Source of the DNA: Sandaracinaceae bacterium
GTDB lineage: Bacteria > Myxococcota_A > Polyangia > Polyangiales > Houyiibacteriaceae
Assembly (NCBI GenBank): GCA_016706685.1
Contig: JADJJE010000008.1
Location: forward strand, 248,001 to 312,000
Direction of reading: 5' to 3'
Length of the DNA: 64,000 nucleotides
This document shows, piece by piece, positions 1 to 8,301 of this stretch (within the stretch, counting starts at the first letter, position 1; each line of letters begins with the position of its first letter). The notes beneath the pieces are model-generated. The model was not told the DNA's origin. It saw nothing but the letters and a program-made list of their open reading frames with translations, and did not search any database. Position numbers and translations under genes: made by a program.

Positions 1-1175
1 CGCGGCGTGGTGAACGACGGGTTCACGGCGCGCGCCGGCAGCGGGCTGACGAGGGGCGCGGTGGCGCCGGTCAGCGCGCGGCCCGCGATGGTGGCGCGCA
101 CCAGGGCCGGGTCGAACACGGCAGGCATGTTGGACGCGTTTAGCCCGATGGAGACCATGGCGCTGTTGCGGCCCACGGGGAACTGCGACTCGACCGCGTG
201 GTGCTGAATGTAGCCGTTCAGCACGTCGAAGCGGAACTCACGCGCCACCACGCGGTTGGCGGCCGAGCCGGTGCGCAGCTCGCAGGTCCACGCGCCGTCC
301 ATGCTGGTGCCGGCCGAGGGGCGCATGTTCGAACCCGCCACCGCGACGGGCATGGAGCGCGTGTCGAAGTTGTAGAAGCGCGTGATCAGGGTCTCGGCGC
401 CGTCCTCGTGCACGGTCCCGTCGAGCCACACGCGGTTGCGCACGTTGTGCTCGAAGGGCGCCCACAGCGTGCCCTCGTAGACGCGCCACTCGCCGGCGCC
501 GACCTTGCAGCGGAACGAGGTGTCCTGCGGGACGTCGCTCTGCACCGCGGTGTCCACGTAGGCGAAGCGCAGCTGGTCCGACATGTACTGGCGCACGAAG
601 CCGGCACCGAAGAACGAGTCCGCGCGCAGCGCGCGGTGCTCGATGTGGATGGCCCGGTCGCCGTCGTTGCGGTCCCACCACCACACCGCGAACACGGGGA
701 ACTGGCCACGGTACACCTCGGTGCGCGCGTCGGTCGCCTCGTTCACCAGCGCGATCACCACGGAGATGGGCGCATTGGTGCGGATGTTCGCCGAGGGCAC
801 GTTGTCGGTGGAGCACTCGCGCAGGAAGCGCAGGTTCTCCTGGGCCTCACCCGAGTACACCACGGCGGTGGAGTCGCACGCGCCGGAGGCGACCACATTG
901 CCGCCTTGCTCCACGAGCAGCAGATAGGGCCCGGCTGCGTCGCTGTCCACGTACGCGTTGACCATCAAGCGCGTCTGGCCCACGGGCTCGGCGCCGTCGT
1001 GGTTGGTGGAGTTCTCGAAGCGCATCCCGAACCCGAGTCCGAAGTTCATGGCGGCGCTCTGCGCGGACGCTTGGCTCGAGCCGGCGAGGCCGAGCAGGGC
1101 CGAGAGCCCGAGGGTGAGCGCCTGCCAGGCGCGGCGTTGCGAGGTGCGAGGTGCGATGGCGGTGAGGTGAGTCAC
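1..1175 (-). CDS. Secreted protein of unknown function, 3' end outside the window
   Basis: The reading frame opens with GTG at 1175, preceded by a purine-rich GAAGGAAC ribosome-binding site, and stays open to the window edge (about 391 codons visible), so the C-terminus is missing. Residues about 13-37 form a signal peptide with a leucine/alanine core ending in SQASAQ. The mature part is rich in Thr, Asn, Val and aromatic residues (for example FAVWWWDRND) in a beta-strand-like pattern, suggesting an exported or surface beta-protein. I do not recognise the family. It follows the heparinase-like gene on the same strand with a 112-bp gap and could be the last gene of that transcript. Confidence 0.6.
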   Translation of the reverse strand, partial: MTHLTAIAPRTSQRRAWQALTLGLSALLGLAGSSQASAQSAAMNFGLGFGMRFENSTNHDGAEPVGQTRLMVNAYVDSDAAGPYLLLVEQGGNVVASGACDSTAVVYSGEAQENLRFLRECSTDNVPSANIRTNAPISVVIALVNEATDARTEVYRGQFPVFAVWWWDRNDGDRAIHIEHRALRADSFFGAGFVRQYMSDQLRFAYVDTAVQSDVPQDTSFRCKVGAGEWRVYEGTLWAPFEHNVRNRVWLDGTVHEDGAETLITRFYNFDTRSMPVAVAGSNMRPSAGTSMDGAWTCELRTGSAANRVVAREFRFDVLNGYIQHHAVESQFPVGRNSAMVSIGLNASNMPAVFDPALVRATIAGRALTGATAPLVSPLPARAVNPSFTTP

Positions 1176-1287
1176 GGTGCTGTTCCTTCTTGGCCGACGT
1201 GGCGTCGGGCTACGGGGTAGGTGGCCGGGCGACACCCGGTTCGTGATGCGACGTGACGAATTCCGCGCGCGCCCAGCCCGTTCCCCG

Positions 1288-3690
1288 TCAGCGGGGGCGC
1301 CGACGTCTTGCCAGAAGCGTGAAGACCACGCTGGACAGGATGAGCGAGACCCCTCTGGGCAGGCCCCGCGCAGCGCTCACGCGGCAGCCACAGCCGTCAC
1401 CGCCACCACCACCCGGCGGGCGGCCAGGCCCCGGCGGGCCCGGGATCACCACGGGCGGCTGCGTGGAGTCCTCGGTCACGGCGCACGCGTCGCTCAGCGC
1501 GAACACCAGCGGCGCCGAGGCGAAGCCCCCCGCGTCGGCCGCCAGCGTGACCACACAGTCGTCTCCGCTCGCCGTGGCCGTCACGCGCACGCTCGCCCCC
1601 GCGGGCGGGTCCAGCACCACGTGCGTGCTCGCCGCGGCGGGGGTGATGTACTCGTCGACGCTCGAGCCGTCCTCCGTGAACACCACCACGTAGGGGCGCG
1701 TCTCGCGCGTGATCCGCAACGCGTGGACCACGTCGTTGGTGTCGACCGTGATCTCGGCCGGTGTGGTGGCGGTCGCGTCCGCGTCGAGGGCGTGCACGGC
1801 GAAGGGGTTCGGCCCGTCCACCTCCACGGACAGCTCGCTCGAGGCGAAGCGCCCCGCACGGCAGACGCCCCGATCACCGTCGCACTCGCCCACGGGGATG
1901 GCTTCCACGTCCATGTTTGCGTCGCCCAGCACGCGGCGGACGGTCAGCTGCGAGCCGCCCTCCTGCGTGGTGGCCTCGTCTCCGTCTTGCGCCCACGTGT
2001 TCAGCGCACGGAAGCGCAGCAGCAAGGGATGCGGCGTGTCGCCGTAGGCGGCGCTCGTGCGCACGCGGTCGACGATCAGCGTGGTGGATCCGTCTTCGCC
2101 TGGCAGCAGCAGCACGTCGCGCACGCTCGACGAAACGATGGGCGAGGGCACGTCGCGGAAGCGGAACTGCCCGCTGTAGTCGCAGCGCGTGGCGTGCACA
2201 CCCGACTCGGTGGAGCGCGCGAAGAGGAAGCGCGTGGCTTCGTTCGCGGGCACCCGCTCGCCGCCCCACCACTCCCCGAAGGCTGCCTGGCTCGGCTGAT
2301 AGTTCGCGTTGAAGTGCGGCTGCAGCATGGTGGGCGCGTTGCCCGTGAGCGTGGAGAGTGAGCCGTACGGGCCCGGATCCACCAGCAGGTCGTCGGCGCC
2401 GCGCGTGATCACCAGGTTGCCTGCGTTCTGGTGCTGGTGGTCCACCATGGTCCCGCGGCACTGGCTCACCAGCCAGGTCGCCGAGGGGTCGTGCGCGGTG
2501 CGCGCGTAGAGGTTGCCCGCGCCGGCCGCCAGGTAGCCGGTGGGCAGCGCGCCGCGGTCGATCGCGGCCGCGTCTCCCGGCTCGGCCGAGGCGAGCGCCT
2601 CGTAGAACAGCATGAAGTCGCGCGCTCCGGGCAGCGCGAGCCGCTGGAGCTCGCCGCGCGCCTCGGCCCGCACGCTGTCGGCCACATTCCCGGCGACGAT
2701 GGCGTTCAGCACCAAGGCGCTCGGCGCGAGGGCCGGCGTGTCGTCGCCCGTGTCGCCGCCCACGAACCAGCGGTCGTCCGGGGTCAGCCCGTGCACGTAG
2801 CGCTGCAGCACCTCGGCCAGGTAGCCGTCCATGAAGGGCAGGCTCTCGCCCTGCTCGTGCATCGCGCGAGCGGCCAGCGAGTACGACGCCACGCTGAGCG
2901 GCCCGTACTGCCAGCCCTCGAGCCAGTCGCCGCCGCCGAGCGCGCCACGCGCAGCCACCCCGCTGGCCATCACCTCGCTCCACATCTCGTCCACCACGTA
3001 GTCGTAGAGCGCGGTGCCCGTGCCCGCCGCGGCGGCGTTCATCTCGTCGGCGTGCGCGATGGCGATGAGCGTCAGCGCCAGCAAGTGGCCCGCGTGGTAG
3101 TTCGCGCCGGGCTGCGCGCGCTGGTACGTGTCCGGCTCCTGGTGGAAGGCCACCCACTGGGCGAAGCGGGTGCGCGCCTTCTGACGCTCGGCCGCGGAGA
3201 GCGCGTCGTGCAGCCAGTCGTAGCCCAGCGCCGCGAACACGCCGTGCGTGCGCATGGAGTAGCCCGTGTCCTGCGACACGATGCCCACCCCGTCGTTGTA
3301 GTCGGGCCCGAGTCCATCGCCCAGCGCGCTGCGGTCGTCGAGCAGCGCGTTCAGATACAGCTTCGCAGCCGCCTCGTGGGCGGGCAGCTCCGTGGTCGCG
3401 CGCGCCACCAAGCACGCGGTCAGCGCCTCCACCCAGCGGAAGCCCTGGTACTGGCCGTCCACGTAGTCTTCCGGGTTGGCGACGGCGTCGTCGCAGCGCG
3501 CGATGGAGCGGGCCACGGGCGACGCTGGGTCGGCTTGCTGCGCGCGCCAGGCCAGCACCACGTCCTCGCGCAGCAGCACGCGTGGGTGGGGCCCGCTGGG
3601 CTGCGCTACGGCGGCGGTGAGCGGCAGCGCCAGCAGGGTGAGCGGCGCCAACAGCACCACGCGCCAAGCAGAGAGTACGGGCATGTTCAC
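1288..3690 (-). CDS. Heparinase II/III-like secreted protein with MYXO-CTERM-type tail
   Basis: An 800-residue exported protein. Residues 1-29 are a signal peptide ending AVAQ. An alpha-rich N-terminal half resembling polysaccharide-lyase toroids (about residues 35-380) is followed by a beta-sandwich-like half containing MVDHQHQNAGN and the GADDLLVDPGPYGS stretch, as in heparinase II/III-family lyases. Such enzymes cleave uronic-acid polysaccharides by beta-elimination. The C-terminus has a Pro/Gly linker, a short DGCGC motif, a hydrophobic segment (VSLILSSVVFTLLA) and an Arg-rich end. That is the layout of the MYXO-CTERM sorting signal known from myxobacteria, so cell-surface anchoring is likely. 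The substrate cannot be read from the sequence. Confidence 0.65.
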   Translation of the reverse strand: MNMPVLSAWRVVLLAPLTLLALPLTAAVAQPSGPHPRVLLREDVVLAWRAQQADPASPVARSIARCDDAVANPEDYVDGQYQGFRWVEALTACLVARATTELPAHEAAAKLYLNALLDDRSALGDGLGPDYNDGVGIVSQDTGYSMRTHGVFAALGYDWLHDALSAAERQKARTRFAQWVAFHQEPDTYQRAQPGANYHAGHLLALTLIAIAHADEMNAAAAGTGTALYDYVVDEMWSEVMASGVAARGALGGGDWLEGWQYGPLSVASYSLAARAMHEQGESLPFMDGYLAEVLQRYVHGLTPDDRWFVGGDTGDDTPALAPSALVLNAIVAGNVADSVRAEARGELQRLALPGARDFMLFYEALASAEPGDAAAIDRGALPTGYLAAGAGNLYARTAHDPSATWLVSQCRGTMVDHQHQNAGNLVITRGADDLLVDPGPYGSLSTLTGNAPTMLQPHFNANYQPSQAAFGEWWGGERVPANEATRFLFARSTESGVHATRCDYSGQFRFRDVPSPIVSSSVRDVLLLPGEDGSTTLIVDRVRTSAAYGDTPHPLLLRFRALNTWAQDGDEATTQEGGSQLTVRRVLGDANMDVEAIPVGECDGDRGVCRAGRFASSELSVEVDGPNPFAVHALDADATATTPAEITVDTNDVVHALRITRETRPYVVVFTEDGSSVDEYITPAAASTHVVLDPPAGASVRVTATASGDDCVVTLAADAGGFASAPLVFALSDACAVTEDSTQPPVVIPGPPGPGRPPGGGGGDGCGCRVSAARGLPRGVSLILSSVVFTLLARRRRPR

Positions 3691-3723
3691 CGGCTTCCTG
3701 GGGAGGGGATAGCCATGGGTGGC

Positions 3724-3748
3724 CGGGTCACCGGCGCTTCGTGACCCG
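3724..3748. terminator. Hairpin downstream of the RCC1 gene
   Basis: CGGGTCAC and GTGACCCG form a perfect 8-bp stem with a 9-nt loop, about 20 bp past the stop codon of the RCC1-repeat gene and just upstream of the heparinase-like gene. There is no U-tract, so it is a candidate terminator or processing site rather than a clear intrinsic terminator. Confidence 0.35.
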
Positions 3749-3768
3749 CCGCGCGTTTTTCCGAGCGC

Positions 3769-4956
3769 TCAGGGGTCGAGGCAGATGGGCGCGGCCGGGC
3801 TGCCGTCGCCTCCCGCGAGCTGCCCGGCCTCGTCGCTGCCGAAGCACACCACGGCGGAGTCCACGCTGCGGATGGCACACGTGAAGGCGAACGACGCACG
3901 CACGGCCCGGTACGCCACACCGGGTGTGACCTCGGTGGGCGTGTCCGTCGCCGTGGCCTCGAAGCCCAGCCGGCCGTCGCCCCCGTTGCCCCAGCAGAAC
4001 AGCCGCCCGCCCGTGCGGATGGCGCAGACGTGCTCGAAGCCCACGCTCACGCTCTCGTAGTCGCTCTCGCTGCCCACGCGGGTGGGCTCGTCCACGTCGC
4101 CCACGTGGCCGGCGATCATGGTGGGCTCGTTGCGTCCCCAGCAGTAGAGGTCTCCGCCCGTGCCGATGGCGCAGCTCAGGCGTCGGCCCGCGCTCACGCT
4201 GCGAAAGGGGGTGGGGGCGGGGACCGCAGTGAAGTCGGCGGCACTCGCCAACAGCGGGATGCCCAGCTCGTTGGCCGTGTTGGTGCCCGTGCAGAACAGC
4301 GCGCCGGCCGCGTCCACGGCGCACGCGTGGGCGGTGGACGCTGCCACCTCCTCGAACGCCACGCCCGCCACGTCGGTGGGTGTGCGCACGGCCACGCTCA
4401 CGCTTCCGGTGCCGAGCCCCAGCTGCCCGTCGCCGTTCGCACCCCACACCGTCAGCGTCCCAGCGGCGCGCGTGGCATAGACGCTCGAGAAGCCCATGGC
4501 GGCTTCTTCCACGCTGCCGATGACCTCCACCGGACGGCTGCTGCCCGCCGAGCCGCCGTCCCCCAGCGTGCCGTCGAAGTTGTTGCCGCAGCACACCAAG
4601 GTGCCATCGCTGCGGCGCAGGCACGTGTTCAGGCCACCGGCATACACCGCGCTGTAGGTGTCGAAGCCCGTGGGCGACGTGGGCCGTGGTGTGTTGGTGG
4701 TCGCCCCGTCGCAGCGCTGACCGGACTCGCCCCCGCCCCAGCACTGCACCGCGCCGTCGTGCACCACGCACACGTGGTCGGAGCCCACCGCCAGGTCGTC
4801 GGCCAGCAGCGGCATGAGACAGCCCGCGCCGCCGTCCGGGTCGCCATCGACGCGGCCCACGATGACGGTCTGATCACACGCGGCCCCGCTGAGCGCCGAG
4901 AGCACGACCACCAAGCCCAACGCGAGGCTCCGGTGAACGCGGGCGCGTGTGCTCAC
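3769..4956 (-). CDS. RCC1-repeat lipoprotein
   Basis: A protein of about 395 residues. The GTG start at 4956 is chosen because it overlaps the stop of the upstream gene (GTGA) and gives a lipoprotein signal, LSALSGAAC, with Cys near residue 26. The mature part has RCC1-type repeats, each with a His/Ala-CAI/CVV strand followed by a CWG or CCG turn (LAVGSDHVCVVHDGAVQCWG; SVGFEHVCAIRTGGRLFCWG), predicting a seven-bladed beta-propeller. In myxobacteria such proteins are usually envelope-exposed and of unknown ligand. It is translationally coupled to the sigma factor/membrane protein pair, so it may act in sensing the signal for that system. Coupling is seen; the role is inference. Confidence 0.8.
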   Translation of the reverse strand: MSTRARVHRSLALGLVVVLSALSGAACDQTVIVGRVDGDPDGGAGCLMPLLADDLAVGSDHVCVVHDGAVQCWGGGESGQRCDGATTNTPRPTSPTGFDTYSAVYAGGLNTCLRRSDGTLVCCGNNFDGTLGDGGSAGSSRPVEVIGSVEEAAMGFSSVYATRAAGTLTVWGANGDGQLGLGTGSVSVAVRTPTDVAGVAFEEVAASTAHACAVDAAGALFCTGTNTANELGIPLLASAADFTAVPAPTPFRSVSAGRRLSCAIGTGGDLYCWGRNEPTMIAGHVGDVDEPTRVGSESDYESVSVGFEHVCAIRTGGRLFCWGNGGDGRLGFEATATDTPTEVTPGVAYRAVRASFAFTCAIRSVDSAVVCFGSDEAGQLAGGDGSPAAPICLDP

Positions 4957-5855
4957 GGTGCCACCCCGCAGGCCTCGCGGATGCGTGGGGCGCTGGGCGA
5001 GCGCGGGTAGGCCGTGAGGAAGCGCGCGGCCTCGCGCTGTCCGGCCTCCGTGCGCCCGGCACGACACAGGGCCAGCGCCCGCCCTGCCAGTGCCTCCACC
5101 CGCAGCGTGCCGCGCGGATGACGGGCCAGCGCGCGCTCGAACAGCGTGAGCGCGTTGGCGGCGTGCCCCGCCCGCAGCTGCGCCTCGCCCGCTGCCACCA
5201 GCATGGACTCCTCGGACAGCGGATCGGGCGCGAGCTCGTCGGCCGCGTCGGCGGACTCGAGTGGCGGAGCCAGTGGGGGAGGCGGGGCGGTCACGCGGGC
5301 AGGGTCGACCACCACGGCGGGCGTGGTCGTAACGGCAGCCCGAGGAGCCTCTTCCACGTCGCCGCGCGCCGGTGCCCGCTCGGGGCGGAGCGCGGGGGGT
5401 GCGTCCGCGGGCTCGGGCGCAGGCTCCACCGTGGGTGCGTCACCCGCGACGAGGGCTTCGGGCGAGTCCCCCGAGGAGAGCGTCACCCCGCCCGCGTCAG
5501 CGCCCGCCGCGAGTGGAGTTCCTTCGGCGGAGTCCGACGGGCCTTGCTCGGCGTTGGGCGAGAGCAGCAGCGCACCCGCCCCCAGCACCAGGGCTGCTGC
5601 GATGGCCAGCGCCACCTTGGCGCCAGTGGGCCATGCGCTTCCGCCCATCGACGCTGGGCTTGCGGGTGCGGCGCTGCTGGCAGGGTCGGGTGCCGTCGGT
5701 GTGTCGGTGGTGGGCGTGGGCAGCGCGGCCGGCGGTGGGACACCCAGCGCTCGAAAGATGGCCTCCCGGCGCGCGTCGAGGTCCGCGCCGCTGGCTTCGT
5801 CCAGCGGGCCTTCGCGCCCCAGCAGCGCGCGCGACTCCGGCGAGAGGTCACTCAT
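4953..5855 (-). CDS. Membrane protein, probable partner or anti-sigma of the ECF sigma factor, with C-terminal TPR-like region
   Basis: 300 residues. It starts at ATG 5855 in an ATGA overlap with the sigma factor, the usual arrangement of a sigma factor and its antagonist. The cytoplasmic N-terminus (1-95) is followed by one transmembrane segment (KVALAIAAALVLGAGALLL), a long Pro/Ala/Glu/Ser-rich periplasmic linker, and a helical region (about 210-295) with TPR character (GEAQLRAGHAANALTLFERALARHPRGTLRVEALA). No zinc-binding anti-sigma (ZAS) His-x3-Cys-x2-Cys motif is visible. The anti-sigma role is inferred from position and topology. The C-terminus resembles YbgF-like repeat domains. Confidence 0.6.
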   Translation of the reverse strand: MSDLSPESRALLGREGPLDEASGADLDARREAIFRALGVPPPAALPTPTTDTPTAPDPASSAAPASPASMGGSAWPTGAKVALAIAAALVLGAGALLLSPNAEQGPSDSAEGTPLAAGADAGGVTLSSGDSPEALVAGDAPTVEPAPEPADAPPALRPERAPARGDVEEAPRAAVTTTPAVVVDPARVTAPPPPLAPPLESADAADELAPDPLSEESMLVAAGEAQLRAGHAANALTLFERALARHPRGTLRVEALAGRALALCRAGRTEAGQREAARFLTAYPRSPSAPRIREACGVAP

Positions 5856-6412
5856 GAGCCTCCCTCCGTGAGCGCGACCCGCAGCTCCTCGAAGCGCGCC
5901 CGGGCGCTGCGCAGCCGGCTGTGCATGGTGTTGGGGTTGAGCTCCAGCAGCGCGGCCACCTCGGGCCCGGGCACCTGCTCGAGCTCCACCAGCACGAACA
6001 CCTCGCGCAGCGGGTCCTCCATGGCGTCGAGGATGCGGTGCAGGAGGCGGCGCCCTTCCGAGAGGCGCGCGGCCTGCTCGGGCGTCTCGGGCGGCTCGGG
6101 GGCTGGCTCGTTCCCCGCAGCGGACATGCGCCGCTGGCGACGAGCGTGGGAGCGCCGGTGGTCGGCGGCCACGCGCAAGACGATGCCGTAGACCCAGGTG
6201 GAGAGCTTCGAGCGACCTTCGAACTCACCGAGCCGGCGCGCCACCACCAGGTAGACGTCTTGGAACGCGTCGTCGACGGCCTCGTCTGCCACGAGCCGCC
6301 GCAGCGAGCGCAGCACGAAGGCCGACGTCTCGCGGTACACGGCGTCGAAGCGCCGAGCGTCGAACTCGGGTGGCGGGGGGCGGGGGGCATCTCTCTCTTC
6401 GTCAGTGTCCAT
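5852..6412 (-). CDS. ECF RNA polymerase sigma factor
   Basis: 186 residues, normal for ECF sigma factors. Region 2 covers about 25-92 with the characteristic DAFQDVYLVVARRL and KLSTWVYGIVLRVAADHRR (core binding and -10 recognition). An acidic Pro/Glu linker precedes region 4 at about 118-178 (AMEDPLREVFVLVELEQVPGPEVAALL, then NPNTMHSRLRSARARFEEL as the helix-turn-helix for the -35 element). It overlaps the following membrane protein by 4 bp and lies 15 bp after the secreted protein at 6428-7375, so it sits mid-operon. The target genes are not visible. Confidence 0.9.
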   Translation of the reverse strand: MDTDEERDAPRPPPPEFDARRFDAVYRETSAFVLRSLRRLVADEAVDDAFQDVYLVVARRLGEFEGRSKLSTWVYGIVLRVAADHRRSHARRQRRMSAAGNEPAPEPPETPEQAARLSEGRRLLHRILDAMEDPLREVFVLVELEQVPGPEVAALLELNPNTMHSRLRSARARFEELRVALTEGGS

Positions 6413-6427
6413 CTCGCGTGGAGTTCG

Positions 6428-7375
6428 TCACGACGCCCAGAAGAAAAATGCGCAGGTGCCACCAAAGCCTACGCCGCGAGCCCGGCCCACCTGCCCCACG
6501 TTCGTGATCTCGAAGCGCGGCCGTGTGATGCGCAGATCCACGTCCACGCTACAGCGCAAGCCTGCGCGCCGTCCGAGGACGATGGTGGGAGAGAGCCCCA
6601 CCGCGGCGTACGGGGTGGCGCTGCGCGCGTTCTCGTCGAGCCCGAGCCCACGTGCGAGTGTCACGCCCACTTCCACGGACAAGCACCCACCCAGACGCAC
6701 TCGGTCACTGGCGCCCCCGAGCGCGCAGGCTACCGGTGCGAGCGTGAGCGTGGCCGCCCGCGCCACCCGCTCACCCATGTGGCGCAGCGGCACGAAGGGG
6801 GCGGCCTGCGCGCGCAGCCCCAGCTGCAGCGCGGGGTGCAGCGCATGGAACACACCGAGCGACAGGCGAGGCACCACGGGCGCGTCACCCAGGCCGGAGA
6901 TCACCCCAACGCCCCCATCGACGCCCCAGCGCACGGGCTGCGACACGGCGTCCGGCTCGACGGCGGCCGTGTCCTCTTGGGGTCGCGGGGCGGCGTCGGG
7001 GGCCACCGGCTCCGCTGTGGCCGTGGGATCGCTGAGCGCCACGCTCACCACGATGAGCGCCGAGCGCGCCACCTCGGCACAGCGCGTCCCCTCCACCACC
7101 CGCTCGCCCACGTGGCCCGCGCGCTCCACGCGGATGGTGGCCACGTACTGCGCCCCCGCCACGATCTCGATCACCACGCGCGTCTCCGCCAGGGTCTCGC
7201 GCAGCTCGAGCGGGATCACGGCGTCCAAGATGGGCCGCACCTCCTCGAGCGTGGGGCACTCGGGGGGCGCCTGCCAGACCAGGTCCAGCGACTGGGCGGC
7301 GCACGGCTGAGCGGCCAGCATCACCACGCTCAGCGCACACACGCATGGCACGACGCGCGCAGCCGTGGCGCGCAT
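6428..7375 (-). CDS. Exported protein of unknown function
   Basis: About 315 residues from ATG 7375, the start that gives a clean signal peptide (VVPCVCALSVVMLAAQPCAAQ). An upstream in-frame ATG at 7414 is possible. The mature N-terminus (LDLVWQAPPECPTLEEVRPILDAV) has the W-x-APPxCP pattern common in myxobacterial envelope proteins. The C-terminal half has alternating hydrophobic strands (LRAQAAPFVPLRHMGERVARAATLTLAPVACALGG) compatible with a small outer-membrane beta-barrel. It lies 15 bp upstream of the ECF sigma gene on the same strand and is probably co-transcribed with it. No family is recognised. Confidence 0.55.
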   Translation of the reverse strand: MRATAARVVPCVCALSVVMLAAQPCAAQSLDLVWQAPPECPTLEEVRPILDAVIPLELRETLAETRVVIEIVAGAQYVATIRVERAGHVGERVVEGTRCAEVARSALIVVSVALSDPTATAEPVAPDAAPRPQEDTAAVEPDAVSQPVRWGVDGGVGVISGLGDAPVVPRLSLGVFHALHPALQLGLRAQAAPFVPLRHMGERVARAATLTLAPVACALGGASDRVRLGGCLSVEVGVTLARGLGLDENARSATPYAAVGLSPTIVLGRRAGLRCSVDVDLRITRPRFEITNVGQVGRARGVGFGGTCAFFFWAS

Positions 7376-7484
7376 CCTGCTGCCGCCACGCCCTGCGACT
7401 GCCCTGAGAATCATGCGACGCGAACGATACTCGGCGGGTCGAGGGGCGTCCACACGGGCCTTCCGCCCTGGCTGGACTCGGGGG

Positions 7485-7982
7485 CTACCGGGTGAGCTCC
7501 CGGACCAGCGCGGCGTGCTGGGGGAAGTCCGCCAGCAGGGCCTCGCGCGCGCCCAGCTCGAAGTCACGGAAGTCGAAGCCCGGCGCCACCGTGCAGCCCA
7601 CCAGCGCGAAGTCGTGGTCGCCCTCGAGCCGCGCCCCGAACCAGGCTCCCGCGGGCACCACGGCTTGCGGCCGCTCGCCCGCCGCGAGGTCGAGCCCGAG
7701 GCGCAGCACCTCGTGCCGCCCACTCGGGTGCAGCACATGCACCGTCAACGCGCCGCCGGCGTAGTGGTGCCAGACCTCGTCGCTCGCGATACGGTGCAGC
7801 GCGCTCATATCCCCGCGCTCCAGCAGGTAGTAGATGGCCGTGGACGCGCTGCGCGACCCCGCGAAGCGCTCGGGCAGCCCCGGGAGCGTGAGGGTGTCGC
7901 GGTACGTCTCGCGGTAGAAGCCCCCCTCCGGGTGCGGCAGGAGCCCCAGCTGGTCCACCAGCGTGCGAGCGGTGAGCGTCAT
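7485..7982 (-). CDS. Cupin-superfamily protein (DUF985-like)
   Basis: 165 residues from ATG 7982; longer versions of the frame run into the promoter of the divergent toxin-antitoxin pair. Typical DUF985 features are the N-terminal LLPHPEGGFYRETYRD, STAIYYLLERGDMSALHRIASDEVWHHYAGG (the first cupin motif with the metal-type His pair) and VPAGAWFGARLEGDHDFALVGCTVAPGFDFRDFEL (the second cupin motif). The family is a small beta-barrel like yeast YML079w and plant-type sugar or auxin-like binding cupins. The substrate is unknown. It is a single gene, divergent from the antitoxin gene. Confidence 0.85.
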   Translation of the reverse strand: MTLTARTLVDQLGLLPHPEGGFYRETYRDTLTLPGLPERFAGSRSASTAIYYLLERGDMSALHRIASDEVWHHYAGGALTVHVLHPSGRHEVLRLGLDLAAGERPQAVVPAGAWFGARLEGDHDFALVGCTVAPGFDFRDFELGAREALLADFPQHAALVRELTR

Positions 7983-8020
7983 GGGTGGGAGCCTTTCGGG
8001 CCATTGACGTGGCCTCTTCT

Positions 8021-8052
8021 GTACGTATAGATCATGAGCAGAGGATACGTAC
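8021..8052. promoter_or_regulatory. Inverted repeat abutting the antitoxin start codon
   Basis: GTACGTAT (8021-8028) and ATACGTAC (8045-8052) are exact inverse complements separated by 16 nt. The right arm ends one base before the ATG at 8053, and the GAGG ribosome-binding site (8041-8044) lies in the loop. It is either an operator for antitoxin autoregulation or an RNA hairpin that exposes or hides the start region. Confidence 0.55.
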
Positions 8053-8301
8053 ATGTCCAGCAAGCTCACTCTCAGCGTGGCGCCCGAGGTGGTGGCGGCG
8101 GCCAAGCGCTACGCCGCCGCGAGCGACACCTCGGTCTCGCAGCTGGTGGAGGACTACCTCAGCGTCATCACGCGGCGGTCGCCAGGCGGTGACACGCCCG
8201 CGCCGCGAAGCGCCCCCATCCTGACCAAGCTCAAGGGCGCGCTGCAGGGTGACGGGGACATCCAACACCACCGCGACCACCTCGCCGCGAAGTACAAGTG
8301 A
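8053..8301 (+). CDS. Antitoxin of a type II toxin-antitoxin pair (DUF6364-like)
   Basis: 82 residues. The N-terminus (KLTLSVAPEVVAAAKRYAAASDTSVSQLVEDYLSVI) is a ribbon-helix-helix-type fold: a short strand for major-groove contact followed by two helices, as in DUF6364 and related antitoxins. The basic/polar tail (residues 45-82) would wrap the toxin. Its last codon overlaps the GTG start of the PIN gene (GTGA), the standard toxin-antitoxin coupling. The inverted repeat immediately upstream is a good autoregulatory site. Confidence 0.8.
   Translation: MSSKLTLSVAPEVVAAAKRYAAASDTSVSQLVEDYLSVITRRSPGGDTPAPRSAPILTKLKGALQGDGDIQHHRDHLAAKYK

Noticed and set aside
198..1220. Long open frame on the plus strand opposite the first gene
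   Set aside because: It is antisense to a signal-peptide protein with a good ribosome-binding site, and its translation is His/Arg/Val-rich with no domain pattern, as expected of a GC-rich shadow frame.
1220..1245. CCGGG-N5-CCCGG hairpin after the heparinase-like gene as a terminator
   Set aside because: A 5-bp stem without a U-tract is expected by chance in DNA this GC-rich.
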